18,743 bases of DNA from SIG607 sp036307305 (GTDB lineage Bacteria; Bacillota; Clostridia; Oscillospirales; Acutalibacteraceae), in contig JAXJXV010000019.1 in NCBI GenBank assembly GCA_036307305.1, positions 1-18,743 of the forward strand, given 5' to 3'. Made by a program: the position numbers and the translations under genes. This document shows positions 7,182 through 14,169 of this stretch, piece after piece; positions within the stretch are counted from its first letter, which is position 1, and each line of letters starts with the position of its first letter. The notes beneath the pieces were generated by a model. It was not told the DNA's origin. It saw nothing but the letters and a program-made list of their open reading frames with translations, and made no database searches.

Positions 7182-7955
7182 ATGGAAAAAACATTATCAA
7201 TTCAGGTGTTCAGTGTAAGAGACAGAATGACCACCGCAGAAGAAACCAGAGAAACCTTTAAGGCTCTCAGCAGTTACGGCTTTACGGGTATACAGACTGC
7301 AGGTGCATTTACCTTTGGCGTTGAGGAATACGCGGCTGCTGCAAAGGATGCGAGACTTAAGGTTATCGGTACTCACTGGGGTATGAATGAATTGTTGAAT
7401 ACCGAAGAAGCAGTACGCGTACATAGGCTTCTTGATACAAAATACGCGGGTGTTGGCGCAGTGTCAGGCGTTAGTGAAAAGGGCTGGGCAAAGGAAGCTC
7501 TTATTGATTACTGCAAAACTGCAAATAAGGTTGGAGAAGCACTTGCTCCTTACGGTATAGGCTTTACCTATCATCACCATGCCTTTGAGTTTGCTTCCTA
7601 CGGCGACGAAACCATGATGGACGTGCTTGTGAAGGAACTTGACCCTGAAACTACCTCCTTTGTACTTGATACGCATTGGTTGCAAAAGGGCGGCGTCAAC
7701 ATTATAGAATGGCTTAATAAGCTTGAGGGTAGAGTTAAAATTCTTCACCTTAAGGACTATGCAGTAAACTTCGGTGAAAATAACGGCTATATTACTGAGC
7801 TTGGTAACGGCAATATTAACTTTAAAGAGGTTATCAGGGTTGCTGAGAATACCGGTGTTGAACATCTCTGTTATGAGCAGGATAATGCTGTAAACGGCGA
7901 TTCTCTTGCAAGTGCAAAACAGTCTGCTGAATATTTTTATTCAATTATGAAGTAA
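7182..7955 (+). CDS. Sugar phosphate isomerase/epimerase-like TIM-barrel protein (copy 2)
   Basis: A 257-residue paralog of the preceding gene, in tandem 17 bases downstream with its own GGGAGG ribosome site. The same fold markers occur: FTYHHHAFEF, VLDTHW, ILHLKD and CYEQDN. The middle (residues about 43-125) differs most from copy 1, including the loop after TKYAGVG, which suggests different substrates or a heteromeric enzyme. The last part is nearly identical to copy 1 even at the DNA level (59 identical bases). Its role in sugar catabolism is inferred from the GH16 neighbour. No clear terminator follows; only a short AT-rich inverted repeat lies at about 7958-7973. Confidence 0.9.
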   Translation: MEKTLSIQVFSVRDRMTTAEETRETFKALSSYGFTGIQTAGAFTFGVEEYAAAAKDARLKVIGTHWGMNELLNTEEAVRVHRLLDTKYAGVGAVSGVSEKGWAKEALIDYCKTANKVGEALAPYGIGFTYHHHAFEFASYGDETMMDVLVKELDPETTSFVLDTHWLQKGGVNIIEWLNKLEGRVKILHLKDYAVNFGENNGYITELGNGNINFKEVIRVAENTGVEHLCYEQDNAVNGDSLASAKQSAEYFYSIMK

Positions 7956-7976
7956 AATAAAAATCTGATTTTTAAG

Positions 7977-8006
7977 TTGCTTTTTTATATTTTTTAATGG
8001 TATTAT
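7977..8006 (+). promoter_or_regulatory. Possible promoter of the truncated glycosidase gene
   Basis: TTGCTT at 7977-7982 and TATTAT at 8001-8006 are 18 bases apart in a very AT-rich stretch. It is a plausible but weak promoter about 30 bases before the predicted start. Confidence 0.35.
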
Positions 8007-8037
8007 TTCAAAGCAATGGAATAGAAAGTGAGCAACG

Positions 8038-8505
8038 TTGAATATAACCATACCTGATATAAAATGCGATAACACAACTATAAAAAAGGCTTATAATATA
8101 GCTACAGGAGATTTAGTCGGCAATATTAGTAATTATAAAGCAGGTTTGTTGAGCGAAGAAAAGCCTTGCCTTATGGCAGGGGCGGATTACATTACTCCTT
8201 GGACAAGAGATACTGCAATTAATGTATGGAACAGCGTTGGCATAATGTGTCCCGAAATTGCAAAAAACACCTTATTGTCGGTGTGTGAAAAAGACAGCGA
8301 CGGTAATAATATTATCGGCATAGGCTATGGACAGTATTGGGACTGTATTATATGGACAATGGGTGCTTATGAATATGCTGTAGTAAATAACGATACGGAA
8401 TTTCTGAGTTTTATATATGAAATTACATTAAATACTGTTAAGAAATACTGTTGACTGATGAAAATATAAGTAACTGCGAGATTATACTTTGCGGATAAAA
8501 AACAC
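8038..8505 (+). pseudogene. Truncated six-hairpin (alpha/alpha toroid) glycosidase-like gene
   Basis: The open frame (8038-8454, 138 residues from a TTG) resembles the N-terminal part of large bacterial six-hairpin glycosidases: a PDIKCDN start, then AGADYITPWTRDTAINVWN, NTLLSVCEKD and GQYWDCIIWTMGAYEYAV. Such proteins are normally several hundred residues long and remove sugars from oligosaccharides. Here the frame stops after NTVKKYC and the DNA runs within about 50 bases into the terminator of the opposite-strand gene, so the C-terminal catalytic portion is missing. About fifteen further codons remain open in another frame (from the TTG at 8451, reading LTDENISNCE), which may be a decayed remnant. 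The TTG start and weak ribosome site are also poor. It is most likely a deletion remnant of the carbohydrate cluster. Confidence 0.65.
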
Positions 8506-8534
8506 ACCCCTGAATGAATTTTCAGGGGTGTGTT
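8501..8534. terminator. Bidirectional intrinsic terminator
   Basis: A 14-bp perfect stem (AACACACCCCTGAA at 8501-8514 and its complement at 8521-8534) with a six-base loop is flanked by an A run on the left and a T-rich stretch on the right. It ends the minus-strand small-gene pair and would also stop read-through from the truncated glycosidase. Confidence 0.88.
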
Positions 8535-8539
8535 AATTT

Positions 8540-8800
8540 TTATTTGCTTCTCTCAAGCCAGATGGAAGCGAGGTCAAGGGCTTCGTAAAAACCGTGTTTT
8601 TCACTTGTCTTTTTAATACGGTCTTTGTCGTTCAGCCCCGTATCGCTGAGCATAAGCTCAATCTTGATTGCATCGGCAATATCGTTTTCTTTAGAAAGAA
8701 TTGTAAGGCGAACGATGTGACTATCGCTCATATTACCGTAGTAAACGGTATTTCCTTTTCTTACAAGGGGTCTGCCCTTATAGGTTAAAAAATCAGCCAC
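8540..8800 (-). CDS. Small conserved-looking protein of unknown function (86 aa)
   Basis: The 86-residue protein starts with GTG at 8800, supported by CTGGAG with a 9-base gap. It has an N-terminal part that looks like beta strands (FLTYKGRPLVRKGNTVYYGN, then VRLTILSKE) and a helical C-terminus ending in ALDLASIWLERSK. It has no membrane segment, signal peptide or cysteine. From memory, similar small proteins occur in other Clostridia, but I cannot name a family or function. It lies 17 bases after the other small gene, so the pair is one transcript ended by the terminator at 8501-8534. Confidence 0.75.
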   Translation of the reverse strand: MADFLTYKGRPLVRKGNTVYYGNMSDSHIVRLTILSKENDIADAIKIELMLSDTGLNDKDRIKKTSEKHGFYEALDLASIWLERSK

Positions 8801-8817
8801 AGCTATACACTCCAGTA

Positions 8818-9084
8818 TTAGTTATTTGATTCGTCGGGAATCTCACCGTAAAGATTGAAACGGAAAAGTAAAGTTTCATCTTCAGGGTTAGAACAGCGGA
8901 TACGAGCTTCGCTGACGGTAGCGTTCTTAAGAATATTAGCGATACCCATTATCTGACAAAGCTTTGATTTGAGATTAAGGACGTCGCCCTCTTCTGTTTC
9001 AAGAAAAACATCGCCCTTGCAAGAGTCTAATGCTTTGATGAAATCGTTGAAGTCAAGTTCGTGTAACTTTAAAATACCTGGCAT
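8818..9084 (-). CDS. Small conserved-looking protein of unknown function (88 aa)
   Basis: The 88-residue acidic protein begins with ATG at 9084 behind a strong GGAGGAG ribosome site. It reads LHELDFNDFIKALDSCKGDV, then FLETEEGDVLNLKSKLCQI, and ends in a strand-rich segment with RFNLYGEIPDE. It has two cysteines and no transmembrane helix. I recall similar short proteins in clostridial genomes, sometimes with a doubtful poly(A) polymerase label; nothing in this sequence looks like a nucleotidyltransferase. It is first in a two-gene transcript divergent from glyS. Confidence 0.75.
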   Translation of the reverse strand: MPGILKLHELDFNDFIKALDSCKGDVFLETEEGDVLNLKSKLCQIMGIANILKNATVSEARIRCSNPEDETLLFRFNLYGEIPDESNN

Positions 9085-9151
9085 AAAACCACTCCTCCAT
9101 TTATTTTCCTTAAAAAGTATAACTTATTTGGCGCTATAAGTCAAGAATGAG

Positions 9152-9180
9152 TTGACAATATTTAGTATTGATAGTAAAAT
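9152..9180 (+). promoter_or_regulatory. Near-consensus promoter for glyS and downstream genes
   Basis: A perfect TTGACA at 9152-9157 and TAAAAT at 9175-9180 are exactly 17 bases apart. The expected start is near 9187, leaving only about 58 bases of leader before the glyS ATG at 9245. That is too short for a T-box riboswitch. Confidence 0.8.
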
Positions 9181-9244
9181 ATAAGAGTATATAATGAAAT
9201 ATTATGCGCTTAAATTCAGGCGTTATTCAGAAAGAGGTATAAAG

Positions 9245-10636
9245 ATGAAAGCAACAGAAAAAACAATGGAAAAAATAGTCAGCCTTGCAAAAGGCAGAGG
9301 CTTCGTCTATCCCGGCAGTGAGATTTACGGCGGTCTTGCTAACTCTTGGGATTACGGCCCTTTGGGTGTAGAGCTTAAGAACAACGTAAAAAAGGCCTGG
9401 TGGAAAAAATTCGTTCAGGAATCTCCCCTTAACGTAGGACTTGATTCTGCTATTCTTATGAATCCTGAAACATGGGTGGCTTCTGGTCACCTTGGCGGTT
9501 TCTCCGACCCTCTTATGGACTGTAAGCAGTGTAAGAGCCGTCACAGAGCAGATAAGCTTATTGAAGATTATGTTGCCGAAAACAGTCTTGACCTTAATCC
9601 TGCAGGTTGGTCTGACGAGGAAATGATGAATTATATCCGCGAAAATCATATTGCCTGTCCATCCTGCGGTTCTATGGATTATACCGATATCAGAAAGTTT
9701 AATCTTATGTTTAAAACCTTTCAGGGTGTTACAGAGGACTCTACCTCTACACTTTATCTTCGTCCTGAAACTGCTCAGGGTATTTTCGTAAACTTCAAAA
9801 ACATATGCCGTACAAGCAGAAAAAAGGTGCCTTTCGGCGTTTGTCAGATTGGTAAATCCTTCCGTAATGAAATTACCCCAGGTAACTTTACCTTCCGTAC
9901 CCGTGAGTTTGAACAGATGGAGCTTGAATTCTTCTGTAAGCCTGATACCGACCTTGAATGGTTTGCTTACTGGAGAGCCTTCTGTAAAAAATGGCTTCTT
10001 GATTTAGGTATGGATGAGGAAAGCCTTCGACTTCGCGACCACGACCCAGAGGAGCTTTCTTTCTATTCTAAGGCAACCACCGACTTTGAGTTTATGTTCC
10101 CGTTCGGTTGGGGTGAGCTTTGGGGTATTGCTGACAGAACTGATTACGACCTTACTCAACACGCTAACCACAGCGGTGAAAATCTTGAATATTTTGACCA
10201 GGAAGCAAACGAAAAATACATTCCTTACGTTGTTGAGCCTTCTCTTGGCGCCGACAGAGTTACCCTTGCTTTCCTCTGCAACGCTTATGATGAGGAAACC
10301 AAGGAAAACGGCGAGTCAAGAACGGTGCTTCACTTCCATCCTGCTCTCGCTCCGATTAAGTGTGCTGTGCTTCCTCTTTCCAAGAAGCTTAGCGAAAAGG
10401 CGCAAGAAATCTATAGCGACCTTGCAAAGTACTTTATGTGCGAGTATGACGATGCAGGTTCTATCGGTAAGCGTTATGCAAGACAGGACGAAATAGGTAC
10501 TCCTTTCTGCGTTGTATACGATTTTGATTCTGAAAATGACGGCTGTGTTACCGTTCGTGACAGAGATACTATGGAATCAGTTCGTATGCCTATAGGTGAG
10601 GTTAAAGCTTATATTGAAAACAAGATTCAGTTTTAA
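9245..10636 (+). CDS. glyS: Glycyl-tRNA synthetase, single-chain homodimeric type
   Basis: Class II aminoacyl-tRNA synthetase (EC 6.1.1.14) that charges tRNA-Gly. The 463 residues match the length of the eukaryote-like single-chain GlyRS (GlyQS) found in many Firmicutes, rather than the alpha2beta2 form. Motif 2 is RNEITPGNFTFRTREFEQME, motif 3 is GADRVTLAFL, and the insert with CKQC and CPSC supplies four cysteines for a zinc site. The C-terminal anticodon-binding domain starts near HFHPALAPIKCAVLPL. The ATG at 9245 is chosen over an in-frame ATG at 9194 because the latter lies almost on the predicted transcription start, while AGAGG at 9233-9237 fits the former. No terminator separates it from the phosphate transporter gene. 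Confidence 0.97.
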   Translation: MKATEKTMEKIVSLAKGRGFVYPGSEIYGGLANSWDYGPLGVELKNNVKKAWWKKFVQESPLNVGLDSAILMNPETWVASGHLGGFSDPLMDCKQCKSRHRADKLIEDYVAENSLDLNPAGWSDEEMMNYIRENHIACPSCGSMDYTDIRKFNLMFKTFQGVTEDSTSTLYLRPETAQGIFVNFKNICRTSRKKVPFGVCQIGKSFRNEITPGNFTFRTREFEQMELEFFCKPDTDLEWFAYWRAFCKKWLLDLGMDEESLRLRDHDPEELSFYSKATTDFEFMFPFGWGELWGIADRTDYDLTQHANHSGENLEYFDQEANEKYIPYVVEPSLGADRVTLAFLCNAYDEETKENGESRTVLHFHPALAPIKCAVLPLSKKLSEKAQEIYSDLAKYFMCEYDDAGSIGKRYARQDEIGTPFCVVYDFDSENDGCVTVRDRDTMESVRMPIGEVKAYIENKIQF

Positions 10637-10667
10637 TTAATACTTTTTAAAAGGAGATATTACGGAG

Positions 10668-12428
10668 ATGATTTTAAGTTCGGTATTAATGATGCTTGCA
10701 GGTCTTGCTTTCTTTCTTTTTGGTATGAATACTATGTCGGGAAGTCTTGAGAAGATGGCGGGCGGTAAGCTTGAAACAACGTTAAAACAGGTCACATCAA
10801 GACCGCTAATGGGCTTTTTGCTGGGCGCGGGTATAACCATAGCTATGCAGTCCTCTTCTGCTATGACAGTTATGCTTGTGGGCCTTGTAAACTCAGGTAT
10901 AATGAATTTTACCCATACTATAGCGCCCATACTCGGTTCTAACGTGGGTACCACCTTTACGGCGTGGATTCTCTCTCTTATGGGTGTTGAAGGTGACGGA
11001 TTCAGTCTTATTATGTTGTTAAGCCCTGAGTACCTTTCGCCTATAGCCGCATTTATCGGTATTGTGGTATTTATGCTTGCTAAAAAGAGTAAGCATAAAC
11101 ACCTTGGTACAATCCTTATCGGTTTTGCAATTCTTATGTATGGTATGGAGTTTATGAGCAACTCTGTTGACGCTATAAAGAATATGAGCGGTTTTGAACG
11201 CTTTATAGATTTTATGCGTAATCCTTTCGTTGCACTTCTCATTTCAACACTCTTTACAGGCGTGATTCAGTCCTCTGCCGCAACGGTTGGTATTGTACAA
11301 ACCCTTACTCTTACAGGTCTTATTAACTATGAAATGGCAATACCGCTTGTTCTTGGCGCAAATATCGGTACCTGTGTGACTGCTATGCTTTCTTCTATAG
11401 GCACAAACAAAAATGCTAAGCGTGTTGTTGTGGTTCATTTATACGTAAATACTGTAGGCTCTGTTATAACAATGATTCTTATGACGGTACTGACTCCGTT
11501 TATAAGAGAAGCGTTGCTTACGTCCGTTACTCCTTTTGCAGTAGGTATTATTCATACTGTATTTAACGTTTCCATGAGTATTATTATGGGTATTACCTAT
11601 AAACTTCTCATTAAGGTTGTTATGCTTATTGTTCCTGATAAAAAGGACGATAAAGAAAAATCGGTATTCCTTGACGAAAGACTTCTTAACACTCCAGCTC
11701 TTGCTATTGATGAGTGTAAAAATCTTGTTGATGAAATGGCTGATTATTCCCGTCAGGCAATAGAAAAATCAATACAGTGTATTGATAATTACAGCGATGA
11801 GCTGTTTAGTGAAATTGCAGAGCTTGAAACCCTTACGGATAAATACGAAGATAAACTGGGTACCTTCCTTGTTCGTCTTTCAGCTAAAAACGTTAACGGA
11901 AAAGAAAGTCATATCATAGGCAGAATGTTGCATACTATTGGTGACCTTGAAAGAATCGGCGACCACGCTGAAAATATTGCAACGGTTGCTCAGGAGCTGT
12001 ATGAAAAGAAAATCAGCTTTTCTTCTAAGGCAAAGGAAGAGGTTAAGGTTATAACCTCTGCGCTGGTGGAAATCGTAGACATTACCACACAGTCCTTTGT
12101 GGATAATGATATTAAAACCGCAAGTCTTGTTGAACCGCTTGAGCAGGTTATTGATGCTCTTCGTTCACAGATACAGGCACGTCATATTATGCGTGTGCAA
12201 AAGGGCGACTGTACTGTTGAACTTGGCTTCATACTGTCTGATTTGCTCAACAATTACGAGCGTGTTTCCGACCACTGCTCAAATATTGCGGTTTATACTC
12301 TTCAGCTTCAGTCAAAACAGCTTGACGCTCATAAATATCTGCGCTCTATTAAAACAGGAGATAATGCAGAATTTATTTCCCGCTTTGCGCAGTATGAGAG
12401 CAAATACATTCTTGACGCAGAAGCATAA
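10668..12428 (+). CDS. Na/Pi cotransporter with C-terminal PhoU-like domain
   Basis: A 586-residue protein with two parts. Residues 1 to about 320 are membrane segments with the duplicated PNaS motifs QSSSA (from Gln61) and QSSAATVG (from Gln201), matching the Na+/phosphate symporter family (NptA/YjbB type). Residues about 345-575 form a cytosolic PhoU-like helical domain, with ERIGDHAENIA and ERVSDHCSNIA as the two metal-binding helices. It moves inorganic phosphate with sodium, and the PhoU part probably senses or gates phosphate flux. AAGGAG at 10651-10656 precedes the ATG. It sits 31 bases after glyS and 23 bases before the SufC-like gene, probably in the same transcript. Confidence 0.94.
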   Translation: MILSSVLMMLAGLAFFLFGMNTMSGSLEKMAGGKLETTLKQVTSRPLMGFLLGAGITIAMQSSSAMTVMLVGLVNSGIMNFTHTIAPILGSNVGTTFTAWILSLMGVEGDGFSLIMLLSPEYLSPIAAFIGIVVFMLAKKSKHKHLGTILIGFAILMYGMEFMSNSVDAIKNMSGFERFIDFMRNPFVALLISTLFTGVIQSSAATVGIVQTLTLTGLINYEMAIPLVLGANIGTCVTAMLSSIGTNKNAKRVVVVHLYVNTVGSVITMILMTVLTPFIREALLTSVTPFAVGIIHTVFNVSMSIIMGITYKLLIKVVMLIVPDKKDDKEKSVFLDERLLNTPALAIDECKNLVDEMADYSRQAIEKSIQCIDNYSDELFSEIAELETLTDKYEDKLGTFLVRLSAKNVNGKESHIIGRMLHTIGDLERIGDHAENIATVAQELYEKKISFSSKAKEEVKVITSALVEIVDITTQSFVDNDIKTASLVEPLEQVIDALRSQIQARHIMRVQKGDCTVELGFILSDLLNNYERVSDHCSNIAVYTLQLQSKQLDAHKYLRSIKTGDNAEFISRFAQYESKYILDAEA

Positions 12429-12451
12429 ATTATTTAAAAACGGGGATTTTT

Positions 12452-13177
12452 ATGTTAGAACTTATTAATATTGGCTTCGATGTAGAAGAAGACGGTATAA
12501 AAAAATCAATACTCAAAGACATAAATTTAAAAATTGACGAGCCATTTGTCGCCCTTACAGGTCCAAACGGCGGCGGCAAATCTACCCTTGCAAAGATTAT
12601 TGCAGGTATATATAAGGCAACCAGAGGCCGTATTATTTTTAACGGAGAGGATATTACCGACCTTTCAATAACCGAACGCGCTAAAAAGGGCATAAGCTTT
12701 GCTTTCCAACAGCCCGTTCGTTTTAAGGGAATAACCGTTAAAGACCTTATAAGTATGGCAAAGGGCAAGGATATTTCGGTAAGCGAAGCCTGTGGCTATC
12801 TTTCCGAGGTTGGTCTTTGCGCAAAGGATTATATTAACAGAGAGGTAAATGCAAGTCTTTCGGGCGGTGAGCTTAAAAGAATCGAAATTGCAACCGTTAT
12901 GGCGAGAGGGACAAGCCTTTCTGTTTTTGACGAGCCTGAGGCGGGTATTGACCTTTGGAGCTTTAATAATCTTATTAAGGTTTTTGAGAAAATGCATGAA
13001 AAAGTCGGCGGTTCTATTATGATAATTTCCCATCAGGAAAGAATTCTCAATATTGCCGACAGAGTTATCGTCATTGCTGACGGAAACGTTGCAAAAAGCG
13101 GAAGCAAGGATGAAATACTTCCCCAGCTTCTTGGCGCAAATGCTTCTGTTTGCAAAACTCTTACCGATAAGCTTTAA
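12452..13177 (+). CDS. SufC-like ABC ATPase of a minimal Fe-S assembly system
   Basis: A 241-residue soluble ABC ATPase with Walker A GPNGGGKST (37-45), Q-loop FQQP (Gln86/87), signature LSGGE (136-140), Walker B SVFDEPEAGID (Asp160, Glu161) and switch His194. There is no membrane partner nearby. Instead a SufB/D-family gene follows 11 bases downstream, so this is the SufC component of an Fe-S cluster assembly scaffold. The two-gene form without SufD, SufS or SufU matches the SUF-like minimal system (SmsCB) of archaea and anaerobic bacteria. Its D-loop GIDLWS differs from that of classical SufC. ATP hydrolysis should drive rearrangement of the SufB-like scaffold. GGGGA at 12442-12446 serves as ribosome site. 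Confidence 0.88.
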   Translation: MLELINIGFDVEEDGIKKSILKDINLKIDEPFVALTGPNGGGKSTLAKIIAGIYKATRGRIIFNGEDITDLSITERAKKGISFAFQQPVRFKGITVKDLISMAKGKDISVSEACGYLSEVGLCAKDYINREVNASLSGGELKRIEIATVMARGTSLSVFDEPEAGIDLWSFNNLIKVFEKMHEKVGGSIMIISHQERILNIADRVIVIADGNVAKSGSKDEILPQLLGANASVCKTLTDKL

Positions 13178-13188
13178 GGAGGTAACCT

Positions 13189-14106
13189 ATGGACGCTTTA
13201 CAGAAAAATCTACTCAGCGAGGTTGCCGACCTTCACTCAGTACCAAGCGGAGCCTATAATATAAGAGCAAACGGCGCCGCCGCAGGACGAAACAGTACGG
13301 AAAATATTCAGATAGTATCGAAAGAGGATAAACCGGGTATTGATATTATTGTCAAGTCGGGTACTAAAAACGAAAGTATTCATATTCCCGTTGTAATAAG
13401 TCAGTCGGGACTTAAAGACCTTGTGTATAACGATTTTTATATCGGGGACGACTGTGACGTTCTTGTTATTGCAGGTTGCGGTATTCACAATACGGGGGAT
13501 AGCGAGTCCTCTCACGACGGTATTCATACCTTCCATATCGGTAAAAATTCACGGCTTCGTTATGTTGAAAAGCACTACGGTGTAGGCGACGGTAACGGCG
13601 AAAACGTAATGAATCCTACCACCGTTATTGAAATGGACGAGGGTTCGGTAATGGAAATGGAAACTACACAGATAAAGGGTATTGACTCTACTGTGCGGGA
13701 TACCTCTGCCGTGCTTAAAGCAGGGGCAAGTCTTATCGTTAAAGAAAAGATAATGACCCACGGTAAACAAAAGGCAGAAACCAACTTCATCGTTAATCTT
13801 GACGGTGAGGATAGCTCAGCTCATCTTGTTTCCCGTTCCGTTGCAAAGGAGAATTCCTATCAGGTATTCAGGTCTGAGGTAAACGGCAATACGAGATGTA
13901 TGAGCCATACGGAGTGCGACGCTATTATTATGGATAACGCCTGTGTCAGCGCAATACCTGAGGTTACTGCAAACCATATTGACGCGCAGCTTGTTCACGA
14001 AGCGGCAATCGGTAAAATCGCAGGGGAACAGCTTATGAAGCTTATGACCTTGGGACTAAGCGAAAAGGAAGCAGAAGAACAGATAGTAAACGGATTCCTG
14101 AAATAA
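13189..14106 (+). CDS. SufB/SufD-family Fe-S scaffold protein (SmsB-like)
   Basis: A 305-residue protein with the beta-helix core of the SufBD family and the typical C-terminal segment: TECDAIIMDNACVSAIPEVT, then HIDAQLVHEAAIGKI and LMTLGLSEKEAEEQIVNGFL. Cysteines 97, 237, 243 and 252, with His270/Glu271, are candidate cluster or persulfide ligands. It is far shorter than E. coli SufB (about 495 residues) because it lacks the long N-terminal region, as expected for the minimal SmsB type. A perfect AAGGAGGT ribosome site overlaps the stop of the SufC-like gene, so the two are co-translated. It probably forms an SmsC2B2-like complex. A strong terminator follows. Confidence 0.88.
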   Translation: MDALQKNLLSEVADLHSVPSGAYNIRANGAAAGRNSTENIQIVSKEDKPGIDIIVKSGTKNESIHIPVVISQSGLKDLVYNDFYIGDDCDVLVIAGCGIHNTGDSESSHDGIHTFHIGKNSRLRYVEKHYGVGDGNGENVMNPTTVIEMDEGSVMEMETTQIKGIDSTVRDTSAVLKAGASLIVKEKIMTHGKQKAETNFIVNLDGEDSSAHLVSRSVAKENSYQVFRSEVNGNTRCMSHTECDAIIMDNACVSAIPEVTANHIDAQLVHEAAIGKIAGEQLMKLMTLGLSEKEAEEQIVNGFLK

Positions 14107-14110
14107 TACA

Positions 14111-14141
14111 AAAAAGCAGTAGTTCCTTGCTACTGCTTTTT
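14111..14141 (+). terminator. Intrinsic terminator after the Fe-S module
   Basis: A 12-bp perfect stem (AAAAAGCAGTAG at 14111-14122, CTACTGCTTTTT at 14130-14141) with a TTCCTTG loop lies right after the SufB-like stop. The T run is part of the descending arm. It ends the glyS-to-SufB transcript. Confidence 0.88.
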
Positions 14142-14169
14142 AAAACTAAATTTATTTAAAGGTGAGAAA

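Noticed and set aside
7958..7973. AAAATC/GATTTT inverted repeat after the second isomerase as a terminator
   Set aside because: The stem is short and entirely AT-rich except for one pair, and the loop is too small to fold well.
9194..9244. Earlier in-frame ATG of glyS adding 17 residues
   Set aside because: It would begin only a few bases after the predicted transcription start and has no ribosome site; glycyl-tRNA synthetases begin near MKATEKTMEKIV.
10014..10496. Alternative plus-strand frame of 160 codons inside glyS
   Set aside because: Low-complexity Leu/Ser/Thr composition and complete overlap with the conserved GlyRS catalytic domain.
10637..11242. Long minus-strand open frame (201 codons) over the Na/Pi transporter gene
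   Set aside because: It is a shadow of the membrane-protein gene on the plus strand, with no ribosome site or recognisable domain.
14142..14169. Separate proB promoter just after the terminator
   Set aside because: A TTGCTA lies in the terminator arm, but no acceptable -10 occurs at 16-18 bases from it.
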